Source: Polaribacter pacificus
GTDB lineage: Bacteria > Bacteroidota > Bacteroidia > Flavobacteriales > Flavobacteriaceae
Length of the DNA: 64,000 bases
NCBI RefSeq assembly: GCF_038024035.1
Contig: NZ_CP150664.1
Location: 1,860,001-1,924,000, forward strand
Direction of reading: 5' to 3'
Positions 1-8,796 of the stretch are shown here, piece after piece; the stretch's first letter is position 1, and each line of letters opens with the position of its first letter. A program made the translations under genes and the position numbers. The notes beneath the pieces were generated by a model. It worked only from the letters and a program-made list of their open reading frames with translations, had not been told where the DNA came from and did not search any database.

Positions 1-46
1 ACATTTGCACTTTATAAACAAGGTATATACCCTATAAAGTAAAATA
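1..46 (+). promoter_or_regulatory. Promoter remnant and palindromic leader of the first TonB receptor gene
   Basis: Bases 1-7 (acatttg) look like the last seven bases of a Bacteroidota -7 box (TAnnTTTG) cut by the window edge. The leader before the ATG at 47 is almost entirely palindromic: ACTTTATA at 9-16 pairs with TATAAAGT at 33-40, and GGTATATACC at 22-31 is a palindrome inside them. A hairpin in the 5' untranslated RNA or a protein operator are both possible. Which one cannot be told from sequence. Confidence 0.4.
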
Positions 47-2812
47 ATGAAAAAATTAATCATAGCATTTGTATTCGTTTCTCAGTTAGTTGCTGCGCAA
101 AGTAAAGGAACTGTTACCGGATTATTAACAGACGGAGAAGTTAACAATGAACCTTTACCGTTTGCAAATGTTCTTATTAAAGGAACAACGATTGGAACGA
201 GTACAGATTTTGATGGAAAGTATTCTATTGCTGTAGCTCCAGGAAATTATGTGTTGGTTTTTAGTTTTATTGGCTATGAAACTATAGAAAAACCAATTGT
301 AATTACCGCAGACAAAACATTGGTCGTGAATCAAAAATTGAGCGCGAGTAAAGGTGTTACTTTGGATGAAATTCAAATTCAAGCGACAATCAATAAAGCA
401 AAAGCTTCTGCTATTTTAATGGCTCAGAAGAAAGCGGTGTCAATTAAGACCACTATCGGAGCTCAAGAATTAGACAATAAAGGAGTCTCTGATTTGGCTA
501 CTGCGGTAACAAAAGCAACAGGGGTTTCTAAGCAAGATGGAACAAACAACGTGTTTGTAAGAGGGCTTGGTGATCGCTACAACTCAACTACCTTAAACGG
601 TTTGCCACTTCCATCAAACAACCCTTCACAAAAGAACATCAACTTGGATATTTTTTCTACAGATATAGTTCAATTGATTGATATCAACAAAATTTATCAA
701 AGTGAGATTTACGGTGATTTTGGAGGCGCCAATATTAATATCGTATCCAAAGAACATGTTGGAAAACCTTCTTTAGAAATTGGAGTGGGTTCTGGTACAA
801 ATACCAACCTAAGCGGTAATGGAAATTTTTATGTACAAGATGGTCCTGGCTTTTCTGGTTTTTACAATAACAAGTATCCGACAAATCCATTAAGCAGTTA
901 TGCATTTAATACCAGTTGGGATAAAACGACAAAATCGCCAATAGGAGCAGACATCTCTTTTAAAGGAGGAAAAAAATATCAAGTAGGAGAAGAAGGATCT
1001 ATCAATTTGTTTGCAACTGCATCTTTTAAAAGTGGCTTTAAATATAAAGAAGGGATTAACAGAGGAGGTGTAAATGCACAAGGCTTGGCTTTTACAGATT
1101 ATGCTTTTAAAGCTTATGATTACAACACCAATACAACTGCCATGTTAAACTTAGGTTACAAGGTAAATGCAAATAACAAGTATCATTTTAGTTCTTTGTT
1201 TATCAACTCGTCAAACCAAAGCTTAGATGAGTATTCTGGGGTAATCAATATTTTTGACAATGCTAGTAACGGCGGAGGTTTTGTGAGACGCTCTACTTTT
1301 GACAAGACTACTTTACTAATCAATCAGTTTTTAGGGAATCATAAAATTGGTGAAAAAATAGAATTGGATTGGGGTGTTGCTTACAATATGGTTAACAATG
1401 TGATTCCAGATAGAAGACAAAACATGTTGGTTCCTAAAGACAACTCAGATCCAACAGGTGTAAAAACAGTCTCTGATCTTGCAGCATCAGACAACCATCG
1501 TTTTTATCAAGACTTAACTGAAGATGAGGCTGCTGCAAATTTTTCTGCCAGCTATGCTTTTGCCAAAGACAGTGAAGATCTTTTTAAAGGAAAAATTACT
1601 TTGGGATATAGTGGTCGTTTTAAAAAGGTAGCTTTTCAAGCAACTCAATTTAATTTTCAAATCCTTAGAAACATCAATCAACCTGTAGTCTCAGAAAACA
1701 ATTTGGATGACTACTTTAACCAAGCAAACTTGGCAAACAATTATTTTAAAATAGAAACTTTTAGAGGAGATGCTTCAACCTTAAATGCGCTAGATCCTCA
1801 AACCTATTCTGGAAATCAATTTATCAATGGAGGTTTTGCAAATGTTGAATATAAGTTTACACCAAGGTTTACAGCAGTTGGAGGATTAAGATTTGAGCAT
1901 ATTTACCAAGATATTGCATGGAAAACATCCTTAGATCCAAATGGAGCTAAAGACGCATTTGCAAAGTTTGAGTTTTTGCCAAACGTATCATTTAAATATG
2001 AAGTAACTGAAAAACAAAATCTAAAACTAGCCGCTAGTAAATCATACACATTACCACAATATAAAGAGAGAGCTCCTTTTCAGTTTGAAGAAGTTACTCA
2101 AATTAAATTTGGTAACCCAGATTTAGATTTGTCTACGAATTACAATGTTGATTTACGTTGGGAGTATTTTCCAAAAAGCGGAGAAGTTATTTCGCTTACA
2201 GGTTTTGGTAAAATTATTCAAAATCCAATCAATGAAGTGGTAGTAGCATCAGCAACTAATGATATTTCTTACTTAAACACAGGAAAACAAGCCACTGTTT
2301 TTGGGGCAGAATTTGAAATCAGAAAACAATTATTTTCAGTTGATGGAGATTTTGCAAACAAACTAAGTGCAGGATTTAATGCTTCGTATATGTATTCAAA
2401 TCAAGATTTTGATCGCTTTAAGATTATCAATGAGACAAAGCTAAATGTAAACTTCACCAATTTAGAAGGTAAGTTAACCGGTGCATCTGATTTAATTGCG
2501 AATGCTGATCTTACTTACTTTAGAGAATTTAATGAAACTTCAAACATTTTAGGAACGCTTTCCTTTAATTATTTTTCTGATAGAGTTTATGCTATTGGAT
2601 CTGCAGGTAAAGGTGATTTAATTGACAAAGGAGTCGGTAGTTTAGATTTGGTTTTAAAATCACAGCTTTCTAAAAGAGTAAAGCTAGGACTTAATGTGAA
2701 AAACTTATTAAACCCTTCTATTAAGAGAGTTCAAGATACTCAAAATGTTGAGGTTTTGTCTTTTAAAAATGGTGTTAATGCAAGTATCTCTTTAAGCTAT
2801 AAATTAGATTAA
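47..2812 (+). CDS. TonB-dependent outer-membrane receptor with CarboxypepD_reg domain
   Basis: A 921-residue outer-membrane receptor that would import an unidentified ligand using TonB energy. A signal peptide ends near residue 18 (VAAQSKG). A carboxypeptidase-regulatory-like Ig fold follows at about 22-110 (PLPFANVLIKGT, GKYSIAVAPGNYVLVFSFIGYE). The plug domain lies at about 130-240, with the typical VRGLGDRYNSTTLNGLPLP segment, and a long beta-barrel ends in an aromatic-rich strand (SISLSYKLD). It lacks the length and partner of a classical SusC; a lipoprotein gene follows 117 bases later and is probably co-transcribed. The substrate is unknown. The first ATG is close behind a -7 box at the window edge, so the gene appears complete. 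Confidence 0.9.
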   Translation: MKKLIIAFVFVSQLVAAQSKGTVTGLLTDGEVNNEPLPFANVLIKGTTIGTSTDFDGKYSIAVAPGNYVLVFSFIGYETIEKPIVITADKTLVVNQKLSASKGVTLDEIQIQATINKAKASAILMAQKKAVSIKTTIGAQELDNKGVSDLATAVTKATGVSKQDGTNNVFVRGLGDRYNSTTLNGLPLPSNNPSQKNINLDIFSTDIVQLIDINKIYQSEIYGDFGGANINIVSKEHVGKPSLEIGVGSGTNTNLSGNGNFYVQDGPGFSGFYNNKYPTNPLSSYAFNTSWDKTTKSPIGADISFKGGKKYQVGEEGSINLFATASFKSGFKYKEGINRGGVNAQGLAFTDYAFKAYDYNTNTTAMLNLGYKVNANNKYHFSSLFINSSNQSLDEYSGVINIFDNASNGGGFVRRSTFDKTTLLINQFLGNHKIGEKIELDWGVAYNMVNNVIPDRRQNMLVPKDNSDPTGVKTVSDLAASDNHRFYQDLTEDEAAANFSASYAFAKDSEDLFKGKITLGYSGRFKKVAFQATQFNFQILRNINQPVVSENNLDDYFNQANLANNYFKIETFRGDASTLNALDPQTYSGNQFINGGFANVEYKFTPRFTAVGGLRFEHIYQDIAWKTSLDPNGAKDAFAKFEFLPNVSFKYEVTEKQNLKLAASKSYTLPQYKERAPFQFEEVTQIKFGNPDLDLSTNYNVDLRWEYFPKSGEVISLTGFGKIIQNPINEVVVASATNDISYLNTGKQATVFGAEFEIRKQLFSVDGDFANKLSAGFNASYMYSNQDFDRFKIINETKLNVNFTNLEGKLTGASDLIANADLTYFREFNETSNILGTLSFNYFSDRVYAIGSAGKGDLIDKGVGSLDLVLKSQLSKRVKLGLNVKNLLNPSIKRVQDTQNVEVLSFKNGVNASISLSYKLD

Positions 2813-2929
2813 TTAGAGCTAACACTTCCTTAACAAACAACCCTAACAGTTAACAGATAATTAAAGTTTAGATAAGACCAATTTTTAATTCACTCCATTT
2901 CTTTGTGGTAGATAAAATTTAAAACAAAA

Positions 2930-4036
2930 ATGAAAAAAACAGTATTATCAATACTAGCAATTGCAGCAATTGCTTTTACAAGTTGTACCGTCTCTAACGA
3001 CGAACCTAGCAGTACTTTTACAGCAGATCCTGCAAATTTTAGCGGAAAAATCCAAGATGGAACCGTAACTTTAGATGCAAGTGTAGTTTATAACTTGACA
3101 GGAGCATTAATCGTAGAAGACGGAGCTAAATTAGTAATTCCAGCAGGTACCGTAATTAAGGCATCAGGAGGAACAAGTTCTTATATTGCTATTGCACAAG
3201 GAGCCCAAATTTATGTTGATGGAACTGCTGCTAATCCAGTAGTGATGACTTCATCAAAAGCTAGTCCTGCAGCAAAAGACTGGGGAGGTTTGGTAATCTG
3301 TGGTAAAGCGCCAACCAATAAAGGAGCAACAGCTACTGCAGAGGTATCAGATTTAACCTACGGAGGTACCGTAGCAAATGACAATTCTGGATCAGTTAGA
3401 TACTTAAGAGTTGAGTATACTGGAGCAACCTTTAACGGATCAAAAGAGTTTAATGGAATTTCTTTATTCGGTGTGGGTTCAGGAACCACTTTTGAGTATG
3501 TTCAATCATTGGACGGAGGAGATGACGGAATTGAATTTTTTGGAGGAACAGTAAACGGTAAGTATTTAGTAGCTACTGGTTCTGGAGATGATTCAATTGA
3601 TTTTGCAGATGGATGGTCTGGAACTGGAGAGTTTTGGTACATCAGCAAAGGAACAAAAGCTGGTATTGAAGGATCAAACAATGGTGATGATGGAAACGCA
3701 ACACCAACGACTACTGCAGTCTTAAAAAATATTACAATTGTAGGACCTGGTTCTGAAGGAGCATTGTATATCAAAGAAGGTGGAGGACACTGGACTGCAT
3801 CTAATATCTACGCAGCAGATTTTGATTTAGGAATCAAATTAAAATCAACAGATACTGCAGCAAATGACAATATCAAAAATGGAAACATTGTAATTACGAA
3901 CATTCAGTTTGACAATGTAACAGCTAAAGATGAGTATGCTGGAGCAGAAACCTACTTTACAGAAGGAACAAATACTGGAGCTGGTAATGGAAAAAATATC
4001 CCAACTTGGGCAGCAAACTGGACAAGAGGATTGTAA
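2930..4036 (+). CDS. Putative surface lipoprotein, Gly-rich parallel beta-helix-like
   Basis: A 368-residue lipoprotein of unknown function. The N-terminus is a lipoprotein signal with the lipobox Cys at residue 19 (AIAFTSC). The rest is rich in Gly, Ser, Thr and short hydrophobic strands, with repeated turns such as GAKLVIPAGTVIKASGG, GGTVNGKYLVATGSGDDSIDFADG and GPGSEGALYIKEGGGHW, which suggests a right-handed parallel beta-helix. It follows the TonB receptor on the same strand and ends in a strong terminator, so the two likely form one transcription unit. It may help bind or process the receptor's ligand; that is inferred only from position. No catalytic motif was recognised. Confidence 0.75.
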   Translation: MKKTVLSILAIAAIAFTSCTVSNDEPSSTFTADPANFSGKIQDGTVTLDASVVYNLTGALIVEDGAKLVIPAGTVIKASGGTSSYIAIAQGAQIYVDGTAANPVVMTSSKASPAAKDWGGLVICGKAPTNKGATATAEVSDLTYGGTVANDNSGSVRYLRVEYTGATFNGSKEFNGISLFGVGSGTTFEYVQSLDGGDDGIEFFGGTVNGKYLVATGSGDDSIDFADGWSGTGEFWYISKGTKAGIEGSNNGDDGNATPTTTAVLKNITIVGPGSEGALYIKEGGGHWTASNIYAADFDLGIKLKSTDTAANDNIKNGNIVITNIQFDNVTAKDEYAGAETYFTEGTNTGAGNGKNIPTWAANWTRGL

Positions 4037-4060
4037 ATAATTTGAGTTAGTTGATTGATA

Positions 4061-4090
4061 AAAAAAGTAGGCCTCGGCCTACTTTTTTTT
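4061..4090 (+). terminator. Rho-independent terminator after the receptor/lipoprotein pair
   Basis: Arms AAAAAAGTAGGC (4061-4072) and GCCTACTTTTTT (4077-4088) pair perfectly around a CTCG tetraloop and run into a T tract. This sits 25 bases after the lipoprotein stop. Confidence 0.9.
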
Positions 4091-4122
4091 ATTTTCACTA
4101 TATTCACTTTAAAAATGCTGCT

Positions 4123-4842
4123 ATGAATTTCTCTAAAAACTTACGGGATATTCTGTTTCTTGATATAGAAACGGTCCCTCAAGAAAACGCATGGGAGAAG
4201 CTCTCAGAGCCTATCCAAGAACTGTTTGCTCAAAAAACAGCCTATCAACGTAACAAAGATGAACTAAGTCCAGAAGAGTTTTATGAACGGGCTGGTATTT
4301 GGGCCGAATTCGGAAAAATTATTTGCATCTCGGTAGCCTATTTTAACCAAAATGACTCACAACGACAGTTGCGGGTTAAATCTTTTTATGGCGATGATGA
4401 AAAACAGTTGTTAATAGAATTTAAGGCTTTATTAGAAAGTCATTTTTCAAAACAGCAACACGTATTATGTGCTCATAATGGCAAAGAATTTGACTTCCCT
4501 TACATAGCCAGAAGAGTGATCGTCAATCAAATAGACTTACCAGCCAAGCTTAATTTATTTGGAAAAAAACCTTGGGAAGTATCACATATGGATACCATGG
4601 AATTGTGGAAGTTTGGTGATTATAAACACTATTCTTCTTTAAAACTTCTCACCACAATTTTAGGAGTTCCTTCACCCAAAGATGATATTGACGGGAGTGA
4701 AGTTGCTCAGGTATATTATGAGGAAAAGGATCTAAATAGAATTGTTCGTTACTGTGAAAAAGACACCATTGCTGTTGCTCAACTCTTGTTGCGCTTTAAT
4801 AATGAGCCATTATTAGAAGCTACTGATATCGTTACAGCCTAA
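4123..4842 (+). CDS. Predicted PolB-like 3'-5' exonuclease
   Basis: A 239-residue exonuclease of the DnaQ-like fold, related to the proofreading domain of family B polymerases. The catalytic acidic residues are visible: LFLDIETVPQ near the N-terminus (DxE), AHNGKEFDFPYIARR in the middle (Exo II type) and YCEKDTIAVAQLLLRF near the end (last Asp). It would degrade single-stranded DNA or RNA ends; its in vivo substrate is unknown. I place the start at the ATG at 4123, because a longer frame from a TTG at 4051 would run through the upstream terminator hairpin. Its stop codon overlaps that of the convergent ABC-F gene by four bases. Confidence 0.85.
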   Translation: MNFSKNLRDILFLDIETVPQENAWEKLSEPIQELFAQKTAYQRNKDELSPEEFYERAGIWAEFGKIICISVAYFNQNDSQRQLRVKSFYGDDEKQLLIEFKALLESHFSKQQHVLCAHNGKEFDFPYIARRVIVNQIDLPAKLNLFGKKPWEVSHMDTMELWKFGDYKHYSSLKLLTTILGVPSPKDDIDGSEVAQVYYEEKDLNRIVRYCEKDTIAVAQLLLRFNNEPLLEATDIVTA

Positions 4843-6695
4843 TCTTCTAGTTTCATAGATAGCTCTAACCAACGCTCTTCTTTTTCTTCTAGTTGATCAA
4901 TAATTTGTTGCAATTCAATTGAAGCTTTGTTGATGTTTTCTGCCTCAATGGTATTGTTTGCAAACAGGGCTTCAATTTCTAGTTTCTTTTTCTCCAACTT
5001 AGCCATGTCTGTTTCAAGCTGACCAAACTCACGTTTTTCTTGAAAGTTTAGACCCGTGCTTGTCTGTTGCTTGGCAGGAGCTTTTAATTCTTTTTTCTCT
5101 TGTTTTTCAGGAGGTTTTGAATCTTCGTAAGCTCTAAAATCTGAATAGTTTCCAGGAAAATTTTCTATTAAACCATCTCCTCTAAAAACAAGAAGTGAAT
5201 CCATTATCTTATCCATAAAATAACGGTCGTGAGAAACCACTAGAAGGTTTCCAGGAAAGTCTAGTAAAAATTCTTCAAGCACATTTAAGGTAACCACATC
5301 CAAATCATTGGTAGGCTCATCTAAGATTAAAAAATTAGGATTCTGAATCAAAACGGCACACAAATACAAACGTTTTTGTTCTCCACCACTAAGTTTTTCG
5401 ACAAAATCATACTGTCTTTTTCGATCAAATAAAAAGCGTTCTAATAACTGACTTGCTGTAATTTTTCGACCTTTGGTCAACGGAATAAACTCTCCAAACT
5501 CTTTAATAACCTCAATGACTTTTTGGCCTTCTTTAATATGGATTCCACTTTGGGTATAGTATCCAAATTTTACGGTTTCACCTAAGATGACTTTTCCTGA
5601 ATCTACCGGAATCTTTTGAGTGATTAAATTTAAGAAAGAAGATTTTCCTGTCCCATTTTTTCCGATAATCCCAATGCGTTCTCCTCGTTTAAAAACATAG
5701 TCAAACCCATCTACAATAGTGGTATTGTCAAAAGCTTTTGAAATTTTATGCAATTCCAAAATTTTGCTCCCCAAGCGCTCCATGTTAATTTCTAACTGAA
5801 CCACATGATCTTGCCTTCTTTTATGAGCTTTCTCTTTGATTTCGTAAAAATCATCGATCCTAGATTTTGATTTGGTAGTTCTTGCCTTGGGCTGTCTACG
5901 CATCCAATCCAGTTCTTTATTATAAAGGTTTTTAGCCTTTTCTACCGTTACTTGTTCTAAGGCGATTCGTTCTTCTTTTTTCTCTAAATAATAAGAATAG
6001 TTGCCTTTATAGCGATATAATTTTCCGTGATCTAACTCTACAATTTCATTACAGACTCTTTCTAGAAAATAACGGTCGTGAGTAACCATAAAGAGTGTTA
6101 TCTTTTCTTTAGCAAAGTAATCTTCTAGCCATTCAATCATTTCCAAATCCAAATGATTTGTAGGCTCGTCCAAGATGAGTAAATCAGGTTTGTTTATTAA
6201 TACGGTTGCAAGGGCTAAACGTTTTCTTTGACCTCCAGAAAGATTTGAAACTTTCATATCTAGATCTTCAAATTTTAATTTTGATAGAATCTGTTTGTAT
6301 TGGGTTTCAAAATCCCAAGCTTGATGCTGCTCCATCAAATCAAATGCTTCTTGATAAGCTGTTTCATTCGAAGGGTCTTCAAGTGCCTTATTGTACTGGC
6401 TGATGATGTTTAAAACTGTGTTTTCTGAAGAAAAAATAGTTTCTTCTATTGTTAAGTTAGGATCTAAGTTATCTGTTTGGGCTAAGTATGAAACTTGAAT
6501 CCCTTTTCTACAGATTACCTGCCCAGTATCTGGGGTATCTAGACCAGCAATAATATTTAGAATAGAAGTTTTTCCACTTCCGTTTTTAGCAACAAAAGCG
6601 ACTTTTTGATCTTTGTTAATCCCAAATGAAAGCTCCTCAAAAAGGACTTTTTCACCATAAGATTTAGCGATGTTTTCTACAGATAAATAATTCAC
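4839..6695 (-). CDS. ABC-F family ATP-binding protein, Uup-like
   Basis: A 618-residue soluble protein with two ABC ATPase domains and no membrane segment, typical of ABC-F proteins that act at the ribosome or on nucleic acid. Domain 1 has Walker A AKNGSGKTS (about 36-45), signature LSGGQRKR and LILDEPTNHLD; domain 2 has GKNGTGKSS, LSGGEQKR and LILDEPTNDLD. A charged linker with paired Arg/Lys (RRQPKARTTKSKSR) lies between them. A coiled-coil tail of about 80 residues (EKREFGQLETDMAKLEKKK) matches the DNA-binding C-terminal region of Uup. The start is GTG at 6695. It is divergent from the envelope operon. Confidence 0.88.
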   Translation of the reverse strand: MNYLSVENIAKSYGEKVLFEELSFGINKDQKVAFVAKNGSGKTSILNIIAGLDTPDTGQVICRKGIQVSYLAQTDNLDPNLTIEETIFSSENTVLNIISQYNKALEDPSNETAYQEAFDLMEQHQAWDFETQYKQILSKLKFEDLDMKVSNLSGGQRKRLALATVLINKPDLLILDEPTNHLDLEMIEWLEDYFAKEKITLFMVTHDRYFLERVCNEIVELDHGKLYRYKGNYSYYLEKKEERIALEQVTVEKAKNLYNKELDWMRRQPKARTTKSKSRIDDFYEIKEKAHKRRQDHVVQLEINMERLGSKILELHKISKAFDNTTIVDGFDYVFKRGERIGIIGKNGTGKSSFLNLITQKIPVDSGKVILGETVKFGYYTQSGIHIKEGQKVIEVIKEFGEFIPLTKGRKITASQLLERFLFDRKRQYDFVEKLSGGEQKRLYLCAVLIQNPNFLILDEPTNDLDVVTLNVLEEFLLDFPGNLLVVSHDRYFMDKIMDSLLVFRGDGLIENFPGNYSDFRAYEDSKPPEKQEKKELKAPAKQQTSTGLNFQEKREFGQLETDMAKLEKKKLEIEALFANNTIEAENINKASIELQQIIDQLEEKEERWLELSMKLED

Positions 6696-6762
6696 ACAGA
6701 TAATTTTTACAAAGAACTTAAAAAGTTCGTAAACTATTGCGTGTTTGATACTTTACTTTTAT

Positions 6763-6787
6763 AAAAAAGCTTTTACAAAGCTTTTTT
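6763..6787. promoter_or_regulatory. Terminator-like hairpin between divergent genes
   Basis: Arms AAAAAAGCTTT (6763-6773) and AAAGCTTTTTT (6777-6787) pair perfectly around a TAC loop. The position, between two divergently transcribed genes and only 37 bases before the nucleotidyltransferase start, is odd for a terminator. It may be an attenuator, a protein site, or the relic of a lost upstream gene. Confidence 0.45.
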
Positions 6788-6824
6788 AAATTAGTATCTT
6801 GCAAGGATAAAAATTAATAAGAAA

Positions 6825-7841
6825 ATGAAAATCATAGTTCCTATGGCAGGAATAGGTTCTCGATTGAGACCTCATACCTTAACCATTCCAAAACCATTAA
6901 CTGTAATCGCAGGGAAACCAATTGTTCAGAGACTTGTAGAAGATATTACCTCGGTAGTCAATCAAAAAATAGAAGAAATAGCCTTTATTATTGGCCCAGC
7001 CGCCAAAGGATTCCCAGCAGATACTCAAGAGAAGTTGTTAGAAATTGCAGCTACTTTAGGGGCTAAAGGATCTGTCTATATTCAAGAAGAAGCCTTGGGC
7101 ACTGCCCACGCTATTTACTGTGCAAAAGCCTCCTTAAGTGGCCCGTGTGTTGTTGCTTTTGCAGACACTTTATTTAAAGCGGATTTTACTTTAGACGCAT
7201 CTGCAGATGGTGCTATCTGGGTAAAACAAGTTGAAGATCCAAGTGCTTTTGGAGTTGTTAAATTGCAAGATGGCGTAATTACGGACTTTATAGAGAAACC
7301 TAAAGACTTTGTTTCGGACTTGGCCATTATTGGAATCTATTATTTTAAAGATGGTGAAAAGGTACGAGATGAAATCCAGTATTTAATTGATAATAATCTT
7401 AGAGAAAATGGTGAATATCAGTTAACCAATGTTTTAGAATCTTTAAAACAACAAGGAGCTCGATTTATTCCCGGAAAAGTAGATGCATGGATGGACTGTG
7501 GAAAAAAAGACCCAACTGTAGATACCAACACGCAAGTTCTAGGTTTTGAACATGCCAATGGAGCTCAATTGGTAGCTTCTTCTGTCGTATTAGAGAATTC
7601 AGAAATTATTCAGCCTTGTTTTATAGGAGAAAATGTAGTTTTAAAGAATAGTAAAATAGGACCTTTTGTTTCAATCGGATCTGGTAGTGTTGTAGAGAAT
7701 TCAACGATTACAAATTCTTTGATTCAGAATCATGTAAGCATTAAAAATGCCAAGTTATCACAAGCAATGATTGGAAATCACGCTACTTTTAATGGAGATT
7801 TTTCTTCGGTAAGCATTGGAGATTATTCAGAACTAAGTTAA
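6825..7841 (+). CDS. Sugar-phosphate nucleotidyltransferase with left-handed beta-helix
   Basis: A 338-residue enzyme that would activate a sugar-1-phosphate with an NTP to give an NDP-sugar for envelope polysaccharide. The nucleotide-binding signature is at the N-terminus (PMAGIGSRLRPHTLTIPKPL). AFADTLF and the acceptor-side region ENGEYQLTNVLE follow. The last 90 residues are imperfect hexapeptide repeats (IIQPCFIGENVVLKNSKIGPFVSIGSGSVV) forming a left-handed beta-helix. The sugar specificity cannot be read. It is the first gene of a tight operon (5-base gap to the TPR gene) that continues to the EnvC-like gene, a grouping I recall from other flavobacteria. Confidence 0.85.
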   Translation: MKIIVPMAGIGSRLRPHTLTIPKPLTVIAGKPIVQRLVEDITSVVNQKIEEIAFIIGPAAKGFPADTQEKLLEIAATLGAKGSVYIQEEALGTAHAIYCAKASLSGPCVVAFADTLFKADFTLDASADGAIWVKQVEDPSAFGVVKLQDGVITDFIEKPKDFVSDLAIIGIYYFKDGEKVRDEIQYLIDNNLRENGEYQLTNVLESLKQQGARFIPGKVDAWMDCGKKDPTVDTNTQVLGFEHANGAQLVASSVVLENSEIIQPCFIGENVVLKNSKIGPFVSIGSGSVVENSTITNSLIQNHVSIKNAKLSQAMIGNHATFNGDFSSVSIGDYSELS

Positions 7842-7846
7842 TCAAT

Positions 7847-8791
7847 TTGAAAAGGAAGTTTGCACATACACTATTTTTAATATTGATTGTTGGGCATTCC
7901 TATTCACAAGATAGCATCCCTGTAGCAGTCAATCAACAAGAAGAAAAGCTCCTGAGTTTTCAAGAGCATTTTTTTGAAGCTCTTGCGCAAAAAGCAATTT
8001 TAAAATTTGCGGTTGCAATAGAACATTTGGAAAAATGCAATGAGTTAAAACCAAATTCGGTTTCTGTCTTATTTGAGCTTTCTAAAAACTACGGCTTGTT
8101 AAACAAAATGATAGAAGCGGTATCCTATGCTAAGCAAGCATTAAAAATGGAGCCAAACAATCGATGGGTTCTCGAGCATTTGTTTGAAATCTATCTTTCA
8201 GAAAAAAACAATAAAGCAGCTATAGAGCTGCTAGAAATAATTGCTCAGAGCAATCCTGGTAGGAATGAGCAATTGGTGTTGTTGTATTTTGAAAACAATC
8301 AAGCAAAAAAAGGAAAAGAACTATTGATGTCTTTACAAGAGAAACAGTTGTTAACACCTAATTTAAAGAAGTTATTAAGCTTTTCAAAAGAAAAACAAAC
8401 CACGCCCAAGACGTCAGTAGTAGAAGTAAAGAGTTTGTCAAGCTTGCTAAAAGCCTTTAAAGGCTCTCAAAGTTTTGAGAGCCTACAAAAAATTCTAAGT
8501 TTGTCAGAAAAAGAAGATGCTGCTATCTTTTTAGCCTATGCAAAAAAAGGAGTGGAACTTTTTCCTGCTCAATCTTTTGTGTACCTAGCCTATGCAAAGG
8601 CATTAAACAAAGAAAAATCATATAAAAAAAGCTTAGAGACCTTGCAAAATGGCATTGATTTTGTAATAGACGATACCAATTTAGAAGCTGATTTTTATCT
8701 AGAAATGTCTTTCAGTTATGAGGGACTAGGAAATAAAGAAGCTGCCCTTGCAATGAAAAACAAATCCTTAGCTTTGCGTACTATAAAATAA
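7847..8791 (+). CDS. Exported tetratricopeptide repeat protein
   Basis: A 314-residue protein with a signal peptide (ending near GHSYSQ, residue 21) and TPR-type helix pairs. Clear repeats occur at about 50-115 (AIEHLEKCNELKPNSVSVLF, AVSYAKQALKMEPNNRWVL) and at 230-310. It probably acts as a periplasmic scaffold. The start is a TTG at 7847, five bases after the previous stop; no ATG lies before the signal peptide. It sits between the nucleotidyltransferase and the DUF4292 lipoprotein, so a role in envelope assembly is inferred. Partners are unknown. Confidence 0.75.
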   Translation: MKRKFAHTLFLILIVGHSYSQDSIPVAVNQQEEKLLSFQEHFFEALAQKAILKFAVAIEHLEKCNELKPNSVSVLFELSKNYGLLNKMIEAVSYAKQALKMEPNNRWVLEHLFEIYLSEKNNKAAIELLEIIAQSNPGRNEQLVLLYFENNQAKKGKELLMSLQEKQLLTPNLKKLLSFSKEKQTTPKTSVVEVKSLSSLLKAFKGSQSFESLQKILSLSEKEDAAIFLAYAKKGVELFPAQSFVYLAYAKALNKEKSYKKSLETLQNGIDFVIDDTNLEADFYLEMSFSYEGLGNKEAALAMKNKSLALRTIK

Positions 8792-8796
8792 ATCGT

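Noticed and set aside
4051..4122. Longer TTG start for the PolB-like exonuclease
   Set aside because: The extension would translate through a strong terminator hairpin; the conserved protein starts at the ATG at 4123.
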